Below, piece by piece: positions 25,189 through 32,253 of a DNA stretch of 51,870 bases. The stretch is from Amycolatopsis alkalitolerans (GTDB lineage: Bacteria; Actinomycetota; Actinomycetes; Mycobacteriales; Pseudonocardiaceae): assembly GCF_006152065.1 (NCBI RefSeq), contig NZ_VDFW01000042.1, forward strand, positions 1 to 51,870, read 5' to 3'. How positions within the stretch are numbered: position 1 is the stretch's first letter; every line of letters starts with the position of its first letter. A model generated the notes under the pieces. The model was not told the DNA's origin. It did no database searches and saw nothing but the letters and a program-made list of their open reading frames with translations. Position numbers and translations under genes: made by a program.

Positions 25189-26405
25189 GCGGCCCGCTTC
25201 GCGAGGATCTGGTTCACACCCATCCTGTTCTCCTCGAACGCGAGCGCCCCGCCCGCCAGGTAGAGTCGCCACACGCGCAGCTGGGTTGCTCCGGCGATCC
25301 TGGTGATCTCCTCGGCGTGCTTCTCGAGCCGTTCCGCCCAGGCCCGCACGGTGCACACGTAGTGCTCACGCAATGCCTCGACCCCGCGGATCTCGAACCC
25401 GGCATTTTCCAGCAGGCCCAGTGTCATCCCGATGGGCACCATCGTCATGTCGGGGGCGACGTAGGACTCGATGAAGGCGCCGCCGCCCGGCGCGGTGGCG
25501 TCGCGGGACATCTGCTGCAGCAGGAGCGGAGCGCCCGGCTTCAGCATCCGGTGCAAGGTGGCGGCGTAGCCGGAGTAGTTACGTGCCCCGACGTGCTCGC
25601 CCATCTCCAGGGAGACGATCGCGTCGAACGGCTCCCCGGAGAGGTCCCGGTAGTCCTGGTGGCACACGCGTGCCACTCCGGACAGGTCCCGGCGCGTGAT
25701 CTCGCCCCGGATATGCTCGGCTTGCTGTGCGGACAGGGTCACGCCGGTCGCCTCGACGCCGTAGCGCTCGGCTGCGTGCAGCAGCAGCGAACCCCACCCG
25801 CAGCCGACATCGAGCAGCCGCATACCGGGGCCCAACCTCAGTTTGCGGCAGACGAGGTCGAGTTTGGCGCGCTGGGCTGTGGCGAGGTCGTCGGCGGGGT
25901 CGCGAAAGTAGGCGCACGAGTAGGCCATGGTCGGGTCGAGAATGAGCTGGTAGAAGTCATTGCCGAGGTCGTAATGGTATGAGATGACCGCGCGATCGCG
26001 TGCCTGTGTGTGCGGCCGCCTGCTGGGGCGGGCTTCCCCTGCGGGCGGGCGGGGCGGCAAGCCCAGGACGCCGAGCCGGGCGGCCGTCGCGACGATGCGC
26101 GCCCATGCGCGTGGACCGAGCCTGGGCCGAGCTCGTGCGCGGGTATCGAACGACGCCCAGACCCGTCGCAGCCCCTCGGTCAGATCACCGTCGACGTCGA
26201 GAGCACCGCTCACATAAGCGCGGGCCAAGCCGAGCTCACCCGGCGCCCACAACAGATAACGTAACGCGCGCCGGGAGCGTAGCTGCACCGTGGGGCCGGT
26301 ATCGGGGCCGGCGGTGCTGCCGTCCCAGGTGCGTAACCGGACCGGCAGGTCACCTCCGATGATCCGGGACACCAGTCCGGCGAGTAGCGGCGCTGCAGGA
26401 GACAT
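25185..26405 (-). CDS. Cyclopropane-fatty-acid-synthase family methyltransferase (first copy)
   Basis: A 406-residue SAM-dependent methyltransferase of the CFAS/mycolic acid cyclopropane synthase family. It has an N-terminal lipid-binding part (1-135), YHYDLGNDFYQLILDPTMAYSCAYF at the junction, the SAM motif LLDVGCGWGSLLLHAAERYG, and C-terminal EMGEHVGARNYSGYAATLHRML. Members add a methylene or methyl group from SAM to double bonds of membrane phospholipid acyl chains. The ATG at 26405 has GGGAAC upstream. The gene diverges from the amine-oxidase operon and has its own SigK-like promoter. It is coupled to DUF1295. In mycobacteria the corresponding gene is in the UfaA group. Confidence 0.9.
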   Translation of the reverse strand: MSPAAPLLAGLVSRIIGGDLPVRLRTWDGSTAGPDTGPTVQLRSRRALRYLLWAPGELGLARAYVSGALDVDGDLTEGLRRVWASFDTRARARPRLGPRAWARIVATAARLGVLGLPPRPPAGEARPSRRPHTQARDRAVISYHYDLGNDFYQLILDPTMAYSCAYFRDPADDLATAQRAKLDLVCRKLRLGPGMRLLDVGCGWGSLLLHAAERYGVEATGVTLSAQQAEHIRGEITRRDLSGVARVCHQDYRDLSGEPFDAIVSLEMGEHVGARNYSGYAATLHRMLKPGAPLLLQQMSRDATAPGGGAFIESYVAPDMTMVPIGMTLGLLENAGFEIRGVEALREHYVCTVRAWAERLEKHAEEITRIAGATQLRVWRLYLAGGALAFEENRMGVNQILAKRAA

Positions 26406-26435
26406 GGGAGTTCCCTTCTGGCTCGACCTTTCCCC

Positions 26436-26462
26436 TTTCGACGCCCAGCGGACGCAGGTTTG
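26436..26462 (-). promoter_or_regulatory. SigK-like promoter of the methyltransferase-DUF1295 operon
   Basis: On the minus strand CAAACC (26462-26457), 15-bp spacer, TCGAAA (26441-26436). It matches the pattern of the other sites with one or two changes in each element. The predicted start leaves ~24 nt of leader before the ATG at 26405. Confidence 0.45.
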
Positions 26463-26488
26463 GTAGATGTGTCTGCCGTCACAATGAC

Positions 26489-26515
26489 CCATCCGGGGTG
26501 GCGGCACGGCCGAAT
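26489..26515 (+). promoter_or_regulatory. SigK-type promoter of the amine-oxidase operon
   Basis: CCATCC (26489-26494), 15-bp spacer, CCGAAT (26510-26515). Both hexamers equal the mycobacterial SigK consensus as I recall it. A GTG codon in frame with the oxidase begins at 26523, 7 nt after the -10, so this mRNA should be leaderless. Confidence 0.65.
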
Positions 26516-26522
26516 CGTCCGT

Positions 26523-27800
26523 GTGGATGCCAAGTCGAACTCTGAGCGGCAGGTCGCGGTGATCGGGTCCGGTGTGTCGGGCCTGACCGCCGCCCACTTG
26601 TTGCGCCGCGGGTACGACGTGACCCTGTTCGAGGCGGACGCCAGGCTGGGCGGCCATGCCCACACCCACGCCGTCACCACCCCCGATGGCCGTGAGCTGG
26701 CCGTGGACAGCGGCTTCATCGTGCACAACGAGCGCACCTACCCCAACCTGCTACGGTTGTTCACCGAGCTTGGAGTGTCCACACAGGACACCGAGATGTC
26801 GATGAGCGTGCGCTGCCGGGGGTGCGGCCTCGAATACGCCGGGGCCAAGCGGCTCGGTGGCTTGTTCGCGCGACGGGGCAACGCGCTGCGCCCGGCGTAC
26901 CTGCGGATGCTCGCCGAGGTACGCCGGTTCCACCGGCACGCTCGCCGGGTACTGGATCATCCCGACGCGGGCGACGCCACGCTCGGCGCGTTTCTCGCGA
27001 TCGGCGGGTACTCGCGCTACTTCGTCGATCATTTCCTGATCCCGCTCGTGTCCTGCGTTTGGTCGACGGGCGGGCGACTGAGCACACGGTACCCCGCCCG
27101 CTACCTGTTCACCTTCCTCGACAACCACGGCATGCTGTCCGTTGGCGGTTCCCCCACGTGGCGCACGGTGACCGGCGGCTCGAAGTCCTATGTGGACAGA
27201 ATACTGAAGAACCTGACCGCGATCCGCGACAGCACACCGGTGCGCGCGCTTCGCCGCGACGCCGACGGCGTCGAGATCAGGGACGACGCGGACACGGTGC
27301 ACCGATTCGACCAGGCCGTCGTCGCCACGCACGCGGACCAGGCGCTGAGCCTGCTCGCCGACGCCACGCCGGACGAGCGGGTGGTCCTCGGGGCCTTCCG
27401 GTACTCGCGCAACGAAACGCTGCTGCACACCGACACGGCCACGCTGCCACGGACCGCGGGCGCGCAGGCGTCGTGGAACTACCTCAAGCCTTCCTGCGCG
27501 ACGGACGACCGCCCGGTGCTGGTGACCTATGACATGAACCGCCTGATGCGGCTTGACGAACCGCGCCGCTACCTGGTCTCGCTCAACAACGCCGAGCACG
27601 TCGCGGAAGGTGCGGTGCTGGCGCGGATGGTGTACGAGCACCCGATCTACACGCCCGAGTCGTTAGCGGCGCAGCACCGGCTGCCGGAACTGACCGGGCC
27701 CCGGATCGCCTTCGCCGGCGCCTATCACGGCTGGGGGTTCCATGAGGACGGGTGCGCCTCGGGCGTGCGCGCCGCGGAGTCGCTCGGAGCGCGATGGTGA
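26523..27800 (+). CDS. FAD-dependent amine oxidase/desaturase family protein
   Basis: A 425-residue flavoprotein. VAVIGSGVSGLTAAHLLRRG is the Rossmann FAD-binding motif near the N-terminus, and the C-terminal IAFAGAYHGWGFHEDG segment closes the FAD site as in amine oxidases and phytoene desaturases. The GTG at 26523 is chosen because it lies just downstream of a SigK-type promoter and just before the Rossmann strand; a longer frame from 26460 would overlap the promoter. The stop overlaps the DUF1365 start by 7 nt. In mycobacteria and in singlet-oxygen regulons of alphaproteobacteria, relatives work with CFAS-type methyltransferases in making branched or furan fatty acids. This role is inferred from context. 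Confidence 0.85.
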   Translation: MDAKSNSERQVAVIGSGVSGLTAAHLLRRGYDVTLFEADARLGGHAHTHAVTTPDGRELAVDSGFIVHNERTYPNLLRLFTELGVSTQDTEMSMSVRCRGCGLEYAGAKRLGGLFARRGNALRPAYLRMLAEVRRFHRHARRVLDHPDAGDATLGAFLAIGGYSRYFVDHFLIPLVSCVWSTGGRLSTRYPARYLFTFLDNHGMLSVGGSPTWRTVTGGSKSYVDRILKNLTAIRDSTPVRALRRDADGVEIRDDADTVHRFDQAVVATHADQALSLLADATPDERVVLGAFRYSRNETLLHTDTATLPRTAGAQASWNYLKPSCATDDRPVLVTYDMNRLMRLDEPRRYLVSLNNAEHVAEGAVLARMVYEHPIYTPESLAAQHRLPELTGPRIAFAGAYHGWGFHEDGCASGVRAAESLGARW

Positions 27801-28510
27801 CCGACCCCGCTCTGTACGACGTCGAGGTGACACACGCGCGCCGCAAACCCCGCTATCGGTTTATGCACCGGATGTACTTATGGCTGGTCGATCTCGACGC
27901 CCTGCCGGTGTTGCCCTGGTGGTTGCGGCCCTTCGCCCGCTTCCGTGGTCGCGATCATCTCGGGGACGCAGATCGCTCGATCCGGGAGAACCTCGACGCG
28001 TGGCTCGCGACCCAGGGCGTCGACCTGCAGGGCGGACGCGTGCTGATGCTGACCCAGGCCGCCGTGCTGGGCTATGTGTTCAACCCGCTGACGCTTTTCT
28101 GGTGTCACCGCCCGGATGGGACACCGGACTGCGTTGTCGCCGAGGTGCACAACACCTACCGGGGGCGACATCGCTACCTGCTGCGGCCGGACGCCGATAG
28201 CCGCGCAGCCGCGGACAAGGAGTTCTATGTCTCGCCGTTTCTGCCGGTGCACGGCCGGTACCGGATGCGGCTACCGACTCCCGGGGACCGGCTCGACGTG
28301 ACGATCGCCCTCCACCAGGAGGGTCTGACAAGCCTGGTCGCGACCATGCGCGGGCGGCGGCGGCCGGCCACCGCGGGCGTGCTGGTGCGGCGGTTGCTGG
28401 CCCGGCCGCTGATGCCTCAGCGCGTGTCGCTGCTGATCCGCCACCACGGTATCGCGTTGTGGTGGCGCCGCGTCCCGATCATTCCTCGCGTTCAGGAAGG
28501 TTCCCGATGA
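27794..28510 (+). CDS. DUF1365 family protein
   Basis: A 238-residue member of DUF1365. Diagnostic segments are VTHARRKPRYRFMHRMYLWL near the N-terminus, FNPLTLFWCHRPDG in the middle and the C-terminal IRHHGIALWWRRVPI. The ATG at 27794 overlaps the oxidase stop and the 3' end overlaps the second methyltransferase as ATGA, so the three are translationally coupled. DUF1365 genes nearly always stand between an amine oxidase and a CFAS-family gene. They are thought to take part in the same fatty-acid modification, but the biochemical role is unknown to me. Confidence 0.88.
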   Translation: MVTDPALYDVEVTHARRKPRYRFMHRMYLWLVDLDALPVLPWWLRPFARFRGRDHLGDADRSIRENLDAWLATQGVDLQGGRVLMLTQAAVLGYVFNPLTLFWCHRPDGTPDCVVAEVHNTYRGRHRYLLRPDADSRAAADKEFYVSPFLPVHGRYRMRLPTPGDRLDVTIALHQEGLTSLVATMRGRRRPATAGVLVRRLLARPLMPQRVSLLIRHHGIALWWRRVPIIPRVQEGSR

Positions 28511-29721
28511 CCGATATCAGGACGTCCTCGCTGTCGGAACTGGCCGTTGTACGGCATTCGCCCGCACGGGCGTGGGCAGCAGAGCGGCTGTTCCGGCTTT
28601 CCGCCCGCGGGGTGCCGGTGACCGTGACCCTGCCCTCCGGCGAGCGATTCGGCGCCGGCGGGCCGGAGCTGCGGATCGAGCGGCCGCACGCGTTCTTCTC
28701 TCGCCTGGGCGCCGACGCGAAGATCGGGTTCGGCGAATCCTACTTGGCCGGCGACTGGTCGGCCGAGGACGACCTCGCCGACGTGCTGACCCCGTTCGCC
28801 GCGCGAATCGCCACCCTCGTGCCGGCACCACTGCAGGCACTGCGCCGGTTCGTCGACGCACGCAAGCCCGCGAGTGAGCGCAACACGGTCGTCAACGCGC
28901 GGGGCAACATCTCCCGCCACTACGACCTGTCCGACGAGCTGTTCGCCGGGTTCCTCGACGAGACGATGACGTACTCCTCCGCCTGGTTCGAGCGCGAGAC
29001 CGAGGACCTGGCGGTCGCGCAGCGGAGAAAGATCGACGCGATCCTGGACCTGGCCGGGGTCCGGGAGGGAACCAGCCTGCTGGAGATCGGTACCGGCTGG
29101 GGAGAACTGGCGCTGCGCGCGGCACGACGCGGCGCGCTCGTCACGACCCTGACCATCTCCGCCGAACAGCAGACCCTGGCACGCAAGCGGCTGGCCGAGG
29201 CGGGCGCCGGTGACCGGGTCGAGGTGGTGCTGCGCGACTATCGCGAGGCGGTCGGCCGGTACGACGCCATCGTGAGCGTCGAGATGATCGAGGCGGTGGG
29301 CGAGGAGTACTGGCCCGCGTACGTCACGACGCTAGACCGGTTGCTGGTCCCGGGCGGGCGGATCGGCCTGCAGGCCATCACCATGCCGCACGACCGGATG
29401 CTCGCCACACGCCGGTCCTACACCTGGATCCACAAATACATCTTCCCCGGCGGTCAGCTCATGTCGGTGGAGGCGTTCGAGCAGGCGGTCCGCCGGTACA
29501 CCGGACTGCGCATCCGCGAGCGCCGGAGTCTCGGCGAATCCTACGCACACACGCTTCGCCGGTGGCGGACCAGGTTCCTTGATGCCTGGCCGCAGATCGC
29601 CGAAGCAGGCTTCGACGACACGTTCCGCCGGATGTGGGAGTTCTACCTCGCCTACTCCGAGGCCGGGTTCCGGGGCGAGTACCTCGACGTCCACCAGTTC
29701 GGTCTGGTGAAACCACACTGA
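28507..29721 (+). CDS. Cyclopropane-fatty-acid-synthase family methyltransferase (second copy)
   Basis: A 404-residue SAM-dependent methyltransferase of the CFAS family, clearly different in sequence from the first copy. NISRHYDLSDELFAGFLDET, then MTYSSAWFERE, LLEIGTGWGELALRAARRG (SAM motif) and IVSVEMIEAVGEEYWPAYV mark it. It is the third gene of the SigK-type operon (ATGA overlap with DUF1365) and is followed by a strong bidirectional hairpin. By synteny it matches the CFAS-family gene beside DUF1365 in the mycobacterial sigK region. It may act on a different double bond or chain than the first copy, or install methyl instead of methylene. Confidence 0.9.
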   Translation: MTDIRTSSLSELAVVRHSPARAWAAERLFRLSARGVPVTVTLPSGERFGAGGPELRIERPHAFFSRLGADAKIGFGESYLAGDWSAEDDLADVLTPFAARIATLVPAPLQALRRFVDARKPASERNTVVNARGNISRHYDLSDELFAGFLDETMTYSSAWFERETEDLAVAQRRKIDAILDLAGVREGTSLLEIGTGWGELALRAARRGALVTTLTISAEQQTLARKRLAEAGAGDRVEVVLRDYREAVGRYDAIVSVEMIEAVGEEYWPAYVTTLDRLLVPGGRIGLQAITMPHDRMLATRRSYTWIHKYIFPGGQLMSVEAFEQAVRRYTGLRIRERRSLGESYAHTLRRWRTRFLDAWPQIAEAGFDDTFRRMWEFYLAYSEAGFRGEYLDVHQFGLVKPH

Positions 29722-29727
29722 CCACCT

Positions 29728-29764
29728 GAAGACGGGTCCGTCTACAACAGACGGACCCGTCTTC
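29728..29764. terminator. Bidirectional terminator between two convergent operons
   Basis: GAAGACGGGTCCGTCT (29728-29743), loop ACAAC, and AGACGGACCCGTCTTC (29749-29764) form a perfect 16-bp stem. It lies between the convergent stops of the second methyltransferase and rskA and can serve both. Confidence 0.9.
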
Positions 29765-29771
29765 GGCTCGC

Positions 29772-30518
29772 TCACACCGCGAACGAAGCCACCGGTGTGG
29801 TGGTCGGCTGCACCGACCCGCCCGCCGGTTCGACCGTCATCGCGATTCGCTGGACTCCCTGCAGACCGTCGAACACGAGCGGGGTGGCCGAGGTGCCCCC
29901 GGGACCGAGGAGCCCCAGCGAACGCGGTACACCGCCGGCAATCGCCCATGCCTGGTAGGTCGAGGTAGCGGACTGGTCGGGCATACCGGACAACAGCACC
30001 ATTCCCCGGTTCAGCCGCTGCGAGATCAGCACGCTGCCCTTGCCGTTCTGGGCGGGCACGATCCGCAGGTCCGGCGCCGACAGCAGGTCGGCGACCGCGC
30101 TCTGCTGGGCTTGTACCTGCGTCAAGTCTCCGTGAGCCGAGTCGAGCTGGTGCTGGGAACGGACCGCCACGACGCCGAGCGTCGCGGCGGCCGCGATCGC
30201 GACCGCCGCGGCCGCCGAAACCAGCCTCAGGGCGAGGGTGCGCGCGTCCCGTTCGCGTTCCCGGGGGCCGGTGCCCGGTGTGCGTGGTGGGTCCTGCCGC
30301 ACCTGGGCGATCCTGGTGAGTACCTGGTTCTTCCATTCGGTCGGCGGTTCCTCGGACACAGCCAGTCCCAGCCGGGCAGCGGTGGCCCGCAGTTCGGCGA
30401 CCTCCTGGGTGCATTCGGGACACTCAGCCAGATGCCGTTCGAACTGACGGCGCTCGAACTCGTCCAGCGCGTCCACCGCGTACGCCCCGGTCAGCAGGTG
30501 CACATCGGGAGTCGTCAT
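29772..30518 (-). CDS. rskA: Zinc-type anti-sigma factor RskA
   Basis: A 248-residue membrane anti-sigma factor. The cytosolic N-terminus has the ZAS motif HLAECPEC (His29, Cys33, Cys36) that binds the cognate ECF sigma factor. One transmembrane helix follows at about 97-119. The extracytoplasmic part (120-248) is an RskA/anti-sigma-K domain with GMVLLSGMPDQS and TSTYQAWAIAGG. The ATG overlaps the sigK stop as ATGA. In mycobacteria RskA holds SigK inactive until regulated proteolysis releases it; the signal is proposed to be redox-related. The zinc motif and extracellular domain are both complete here, so the switch should work. Confidence 0.9.
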   Translation of the reverse strand: MTTPDVHLLTGAYAVDALDEFERRQFERHLAECPECTQEVAELRATAARLGLAVSEEPPTEWKNQVLTRIAQVRQDPPRTPGTGPRERERDARTLALRLVSAAAAVAIAAAATLGVVAVRSQHQLDSAHGDLTQVQAQQSAVADLLSAPDLRIVPAQNGKGSVLISQRLNRGMVLLSGMPDQSATSTYQAWAIAGGVPRSLGLLGPGGTSATPLVFDGLQGVQRIAMTVEPAGGSVQPTTTPVASFAV

Positions 30519-31102
30519 CGGGTCACCCCCAGGCAGTCACGCAGCCGGATCAGCCCGTCCCGTAACCGGGTCTTGATCGTCCCCAGTGGACTCTTCAGCA
30601 GCTCGGCGACCTCGGGATAGGTCTTACCCCCGTAGTAGGCAAGCATGACCGACTCGCGTTGCAGCTCGGTCAGCGTGGACAGGCAGCGACGCACCTGCTC
30701 ACGTTCGAGCCGGGCCGTCACCTCCTCCACCACTTCGTCGAACTCCCGGCCCGGCGCGGTCCTTCCTGCCTTGCGTTCGCGGTCGTCTCGGGCCTGCGAG
30801 GATCGCACTCGGTCCACCGCCCTGCGGTGGGCGAGGGTCAGCGCCCAGCTCACCGCGCTGCCCCGCGTGGGGTCATAGCGTGGCGCCGTCCGCCACAACT
30901 CGACGAGCACCTCCTGGGTGACCTCCTCCGACTGCGCCACATCGCGGACAACGCGCCGCACAACCCCATGCACCGGCCCGGACACCACCTCGTAAAGCTG
31001 CTCGAACGCGGCCTCGCTACCCCGGGCGACTTGCGTCAGCAGGTCCTCCGGGCTGGGTCCACCCGGTCCCGGCACCGCCAGCACCCGCACAGAATCGTCC
31101 AT
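30515..31102 (-). CDS. sigK: ECF sigma factor SigK
   Basis: A 195-residue ECF sigma factor. Region 2 is seen in [20 protein letters not shown], then [12 protein letters not shown] and [11 protein letters not shown]; region 4 in [20 protein letters not shown], then [19 protein letters not shown], the recognition helix. The AYYGG-x-TYxEV stretch is shared with mycobacterial SigK. The ATG at 31102 (MDDSVRVL) is favoured by GGGAGAGG upstream; an in-frame ATG at 31111 is the alternative. A SigK-type site lies 33 nt upstream, so the gene probably controls itself. Pairing with RskA and the flanking FAS1 and lipid-modification genes supports the name. Confidence 0.9.
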   Translation of the reverse strand: MDDSVRVLAVPGPGGPSPEDLLTQVARGSEAAFEQLYEVVSGPVHGVVRRVVRDVAQSEEVTQEVLVELWRTAPRYDPTRGSAVSWALTLAHRRAVDRVRSSQARDDRERKAGRTAPGREFDEVVEEVTARLEREQVRRCLSTLTELQRESVMLAYYGGKTYPEVAELLKSPLGTIKTRLRDGLIRLRDCLGVTR

Positions 31103-31107
31103 CCGCC

Positions 31108-31524
31108 TCATCCTCTCCCACTCCAGCACTTCGCATTCGTCGCGGGAGCACACGCGGATTGGTCACGCCGGGCAGGCCGTGCTTGGGGGCGGGTGACCGC
31201 TTGTCGGCGGCACATGAGTGGCGTTCCGTTTCGAAGCGAATGCAACAGCAAGCGGCCACGAACGGTAGTTTCGACCGCGCCCTGTACCTCCCGAAATCCT
31301 GGACCGACGACCGTGGCCGCTGCGCCTCGGCCGGGATCCCCGCCGAAGTGGGCTTCGCAACCAAACCCGCCCTGGCCACCACGATGATCACCCGCGCCCT
31401 CGATGCCGGAGTCGCAGCGTCCTGGGTGAGGACACGCCAGTCTCCTGGCACCGCCGGCTTTGGTGTAGCGCGGCACCTCGACGACCCCCGCGTCGTAGGG
31501 CACGTCCCTGGGCTGCTCGGACAT
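31108..31524 (-). pseudogene. 5' relic of an unrecognised gene behind the nitroreductase
   Basis: An ATG at 31524 has a strong ribosome site (AAGGAG, 5 nt away) and lies 47 nt behind the nitroreductase stop. The first ~35 residues look like a real protein start ([20 protein letters not shown]). After that the frame stays open to 31108 but becomes Gly/Arg-rich, and another frame looks more protein-like ([16 protein letters not shown]), so a frameshift or truncation is likely. It may be the cut last gene of the catabolic operon next to the sigK promoter. The family is not recognised. Confidence 0.35.
31135..31161 (-). promoter_or_regulatory. SigK-type autoregulatory promoter of sigK-rskA
   Basis: On the minus strand CAATCC (31161-31156), 15-bp spacer, ACGAAT (31140-31135). 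One base differs from the -10 of the FAS1 and amine-oxidase promoters. The predicted transcript has a leader of about 25 nt. Confidence 0.6.
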
Positions 31525-31571
31525 CTTGCTCCTTGGAGATCGGTGATCGGGCAGATGCGCGCCTGGTCCGC

Positions 31572-32240
31572 TCAGGCCCAGGTGTTCCAGTGCACGAAAT
31601 CCTCGACGGGCTTGCGCTTGACGGCCGTGTGCGGGCGTGCCGGCCTGCCCACCGGGATCATGGACGCGAGGTGGATGTCGTCGGGTACGCCGAGCATCGG
31701 GCGGATCACCGGCTCGAACGCGGAATGCAACGTGGTCATCACGGTTGCGAGGCCGACCGCTCTGGCGGCGAGCATCAGGTTCTGGGTGGCCCCGTAGAGC
31801 GCCGAGTACATCATGTCGAGCCGCGGGTTGTCCGCCGGGAACACCGGCTTCCCGCACACGAAGATGAGCACCGGAAGCTTGTCCAGGTGTGCCATCAGGT
31901 TCAGCGAGCCGGCGCGCAGCTTCTGCCGGCCGGGTGGCGTGTCGGTGACCGCTTCCAGTTTCTCCCGCAGTGGGACGATCGCGTCCCGGATCTTCCGCTT
32001 CAGCTCCGGTTCGGTGACGACCAGGAAGTCCCAGCCTTGGGTGTTGCCGGGGCTGGGCGCGCGAGTAGCGGCCCACAACACGGTCATCAGCTGTTCGTGC
32101 GTGACCGGTTCCTCGGTGAACCAGCGCATGGCGACCTGGGTGCGCATGGCCTCCAGTACGTCCATCCGCTGTGGTAACGGAAGTTCGGGCGCGAACGGTG
32201 TCGAGGAGTCCGGCACTCCGGCCGGTGCTTGGCTCGTCAT
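31572..32240 (-). CDS. Nitroreductase-family flavoprotein
   Basis: A 222-residue FMN-dependent nitroreductase. [37 protein letters not shown] and the C-terminal [16 protein letters not shown] fit the family; the SPGN-QGW stretch binds FMN. The ATG at 32240 follows AGGAAA and lies 13 nt after the stop of the OYE-type gene, so the two form one operon. Members use NAD(P)H to reduce nitro groups, quinones or enones, and some catalyse ring reduction or dehalogenation. Together with the OYE-like enzyme it suggests reductive steps on an unsaturated cyclic substrate. Confidence 0.85.
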   Translation of the reverse strand: MTSQAPAGVPDSSTPFAPELPLPQRMDVLEAMRTQVAMRWFTEEPVTHEQLMTVLWAATRAPSPGNTQGWDFLVVTEPELKRKIRDAIVPLREKLEAVTDTPPGRQKLRAGSLNLMAHLDKLPVLIFVCGKPVFPADNPRLDMMYSALYGATQNLMLAARAVGLATVMTTLHSAFEPVIRPMLGVPDDIHLASMIPVGRPARPHTAVKRKPVEDFVHWNTWA

Positions 32241-32253
32241 CCGGCGGCGTTTC

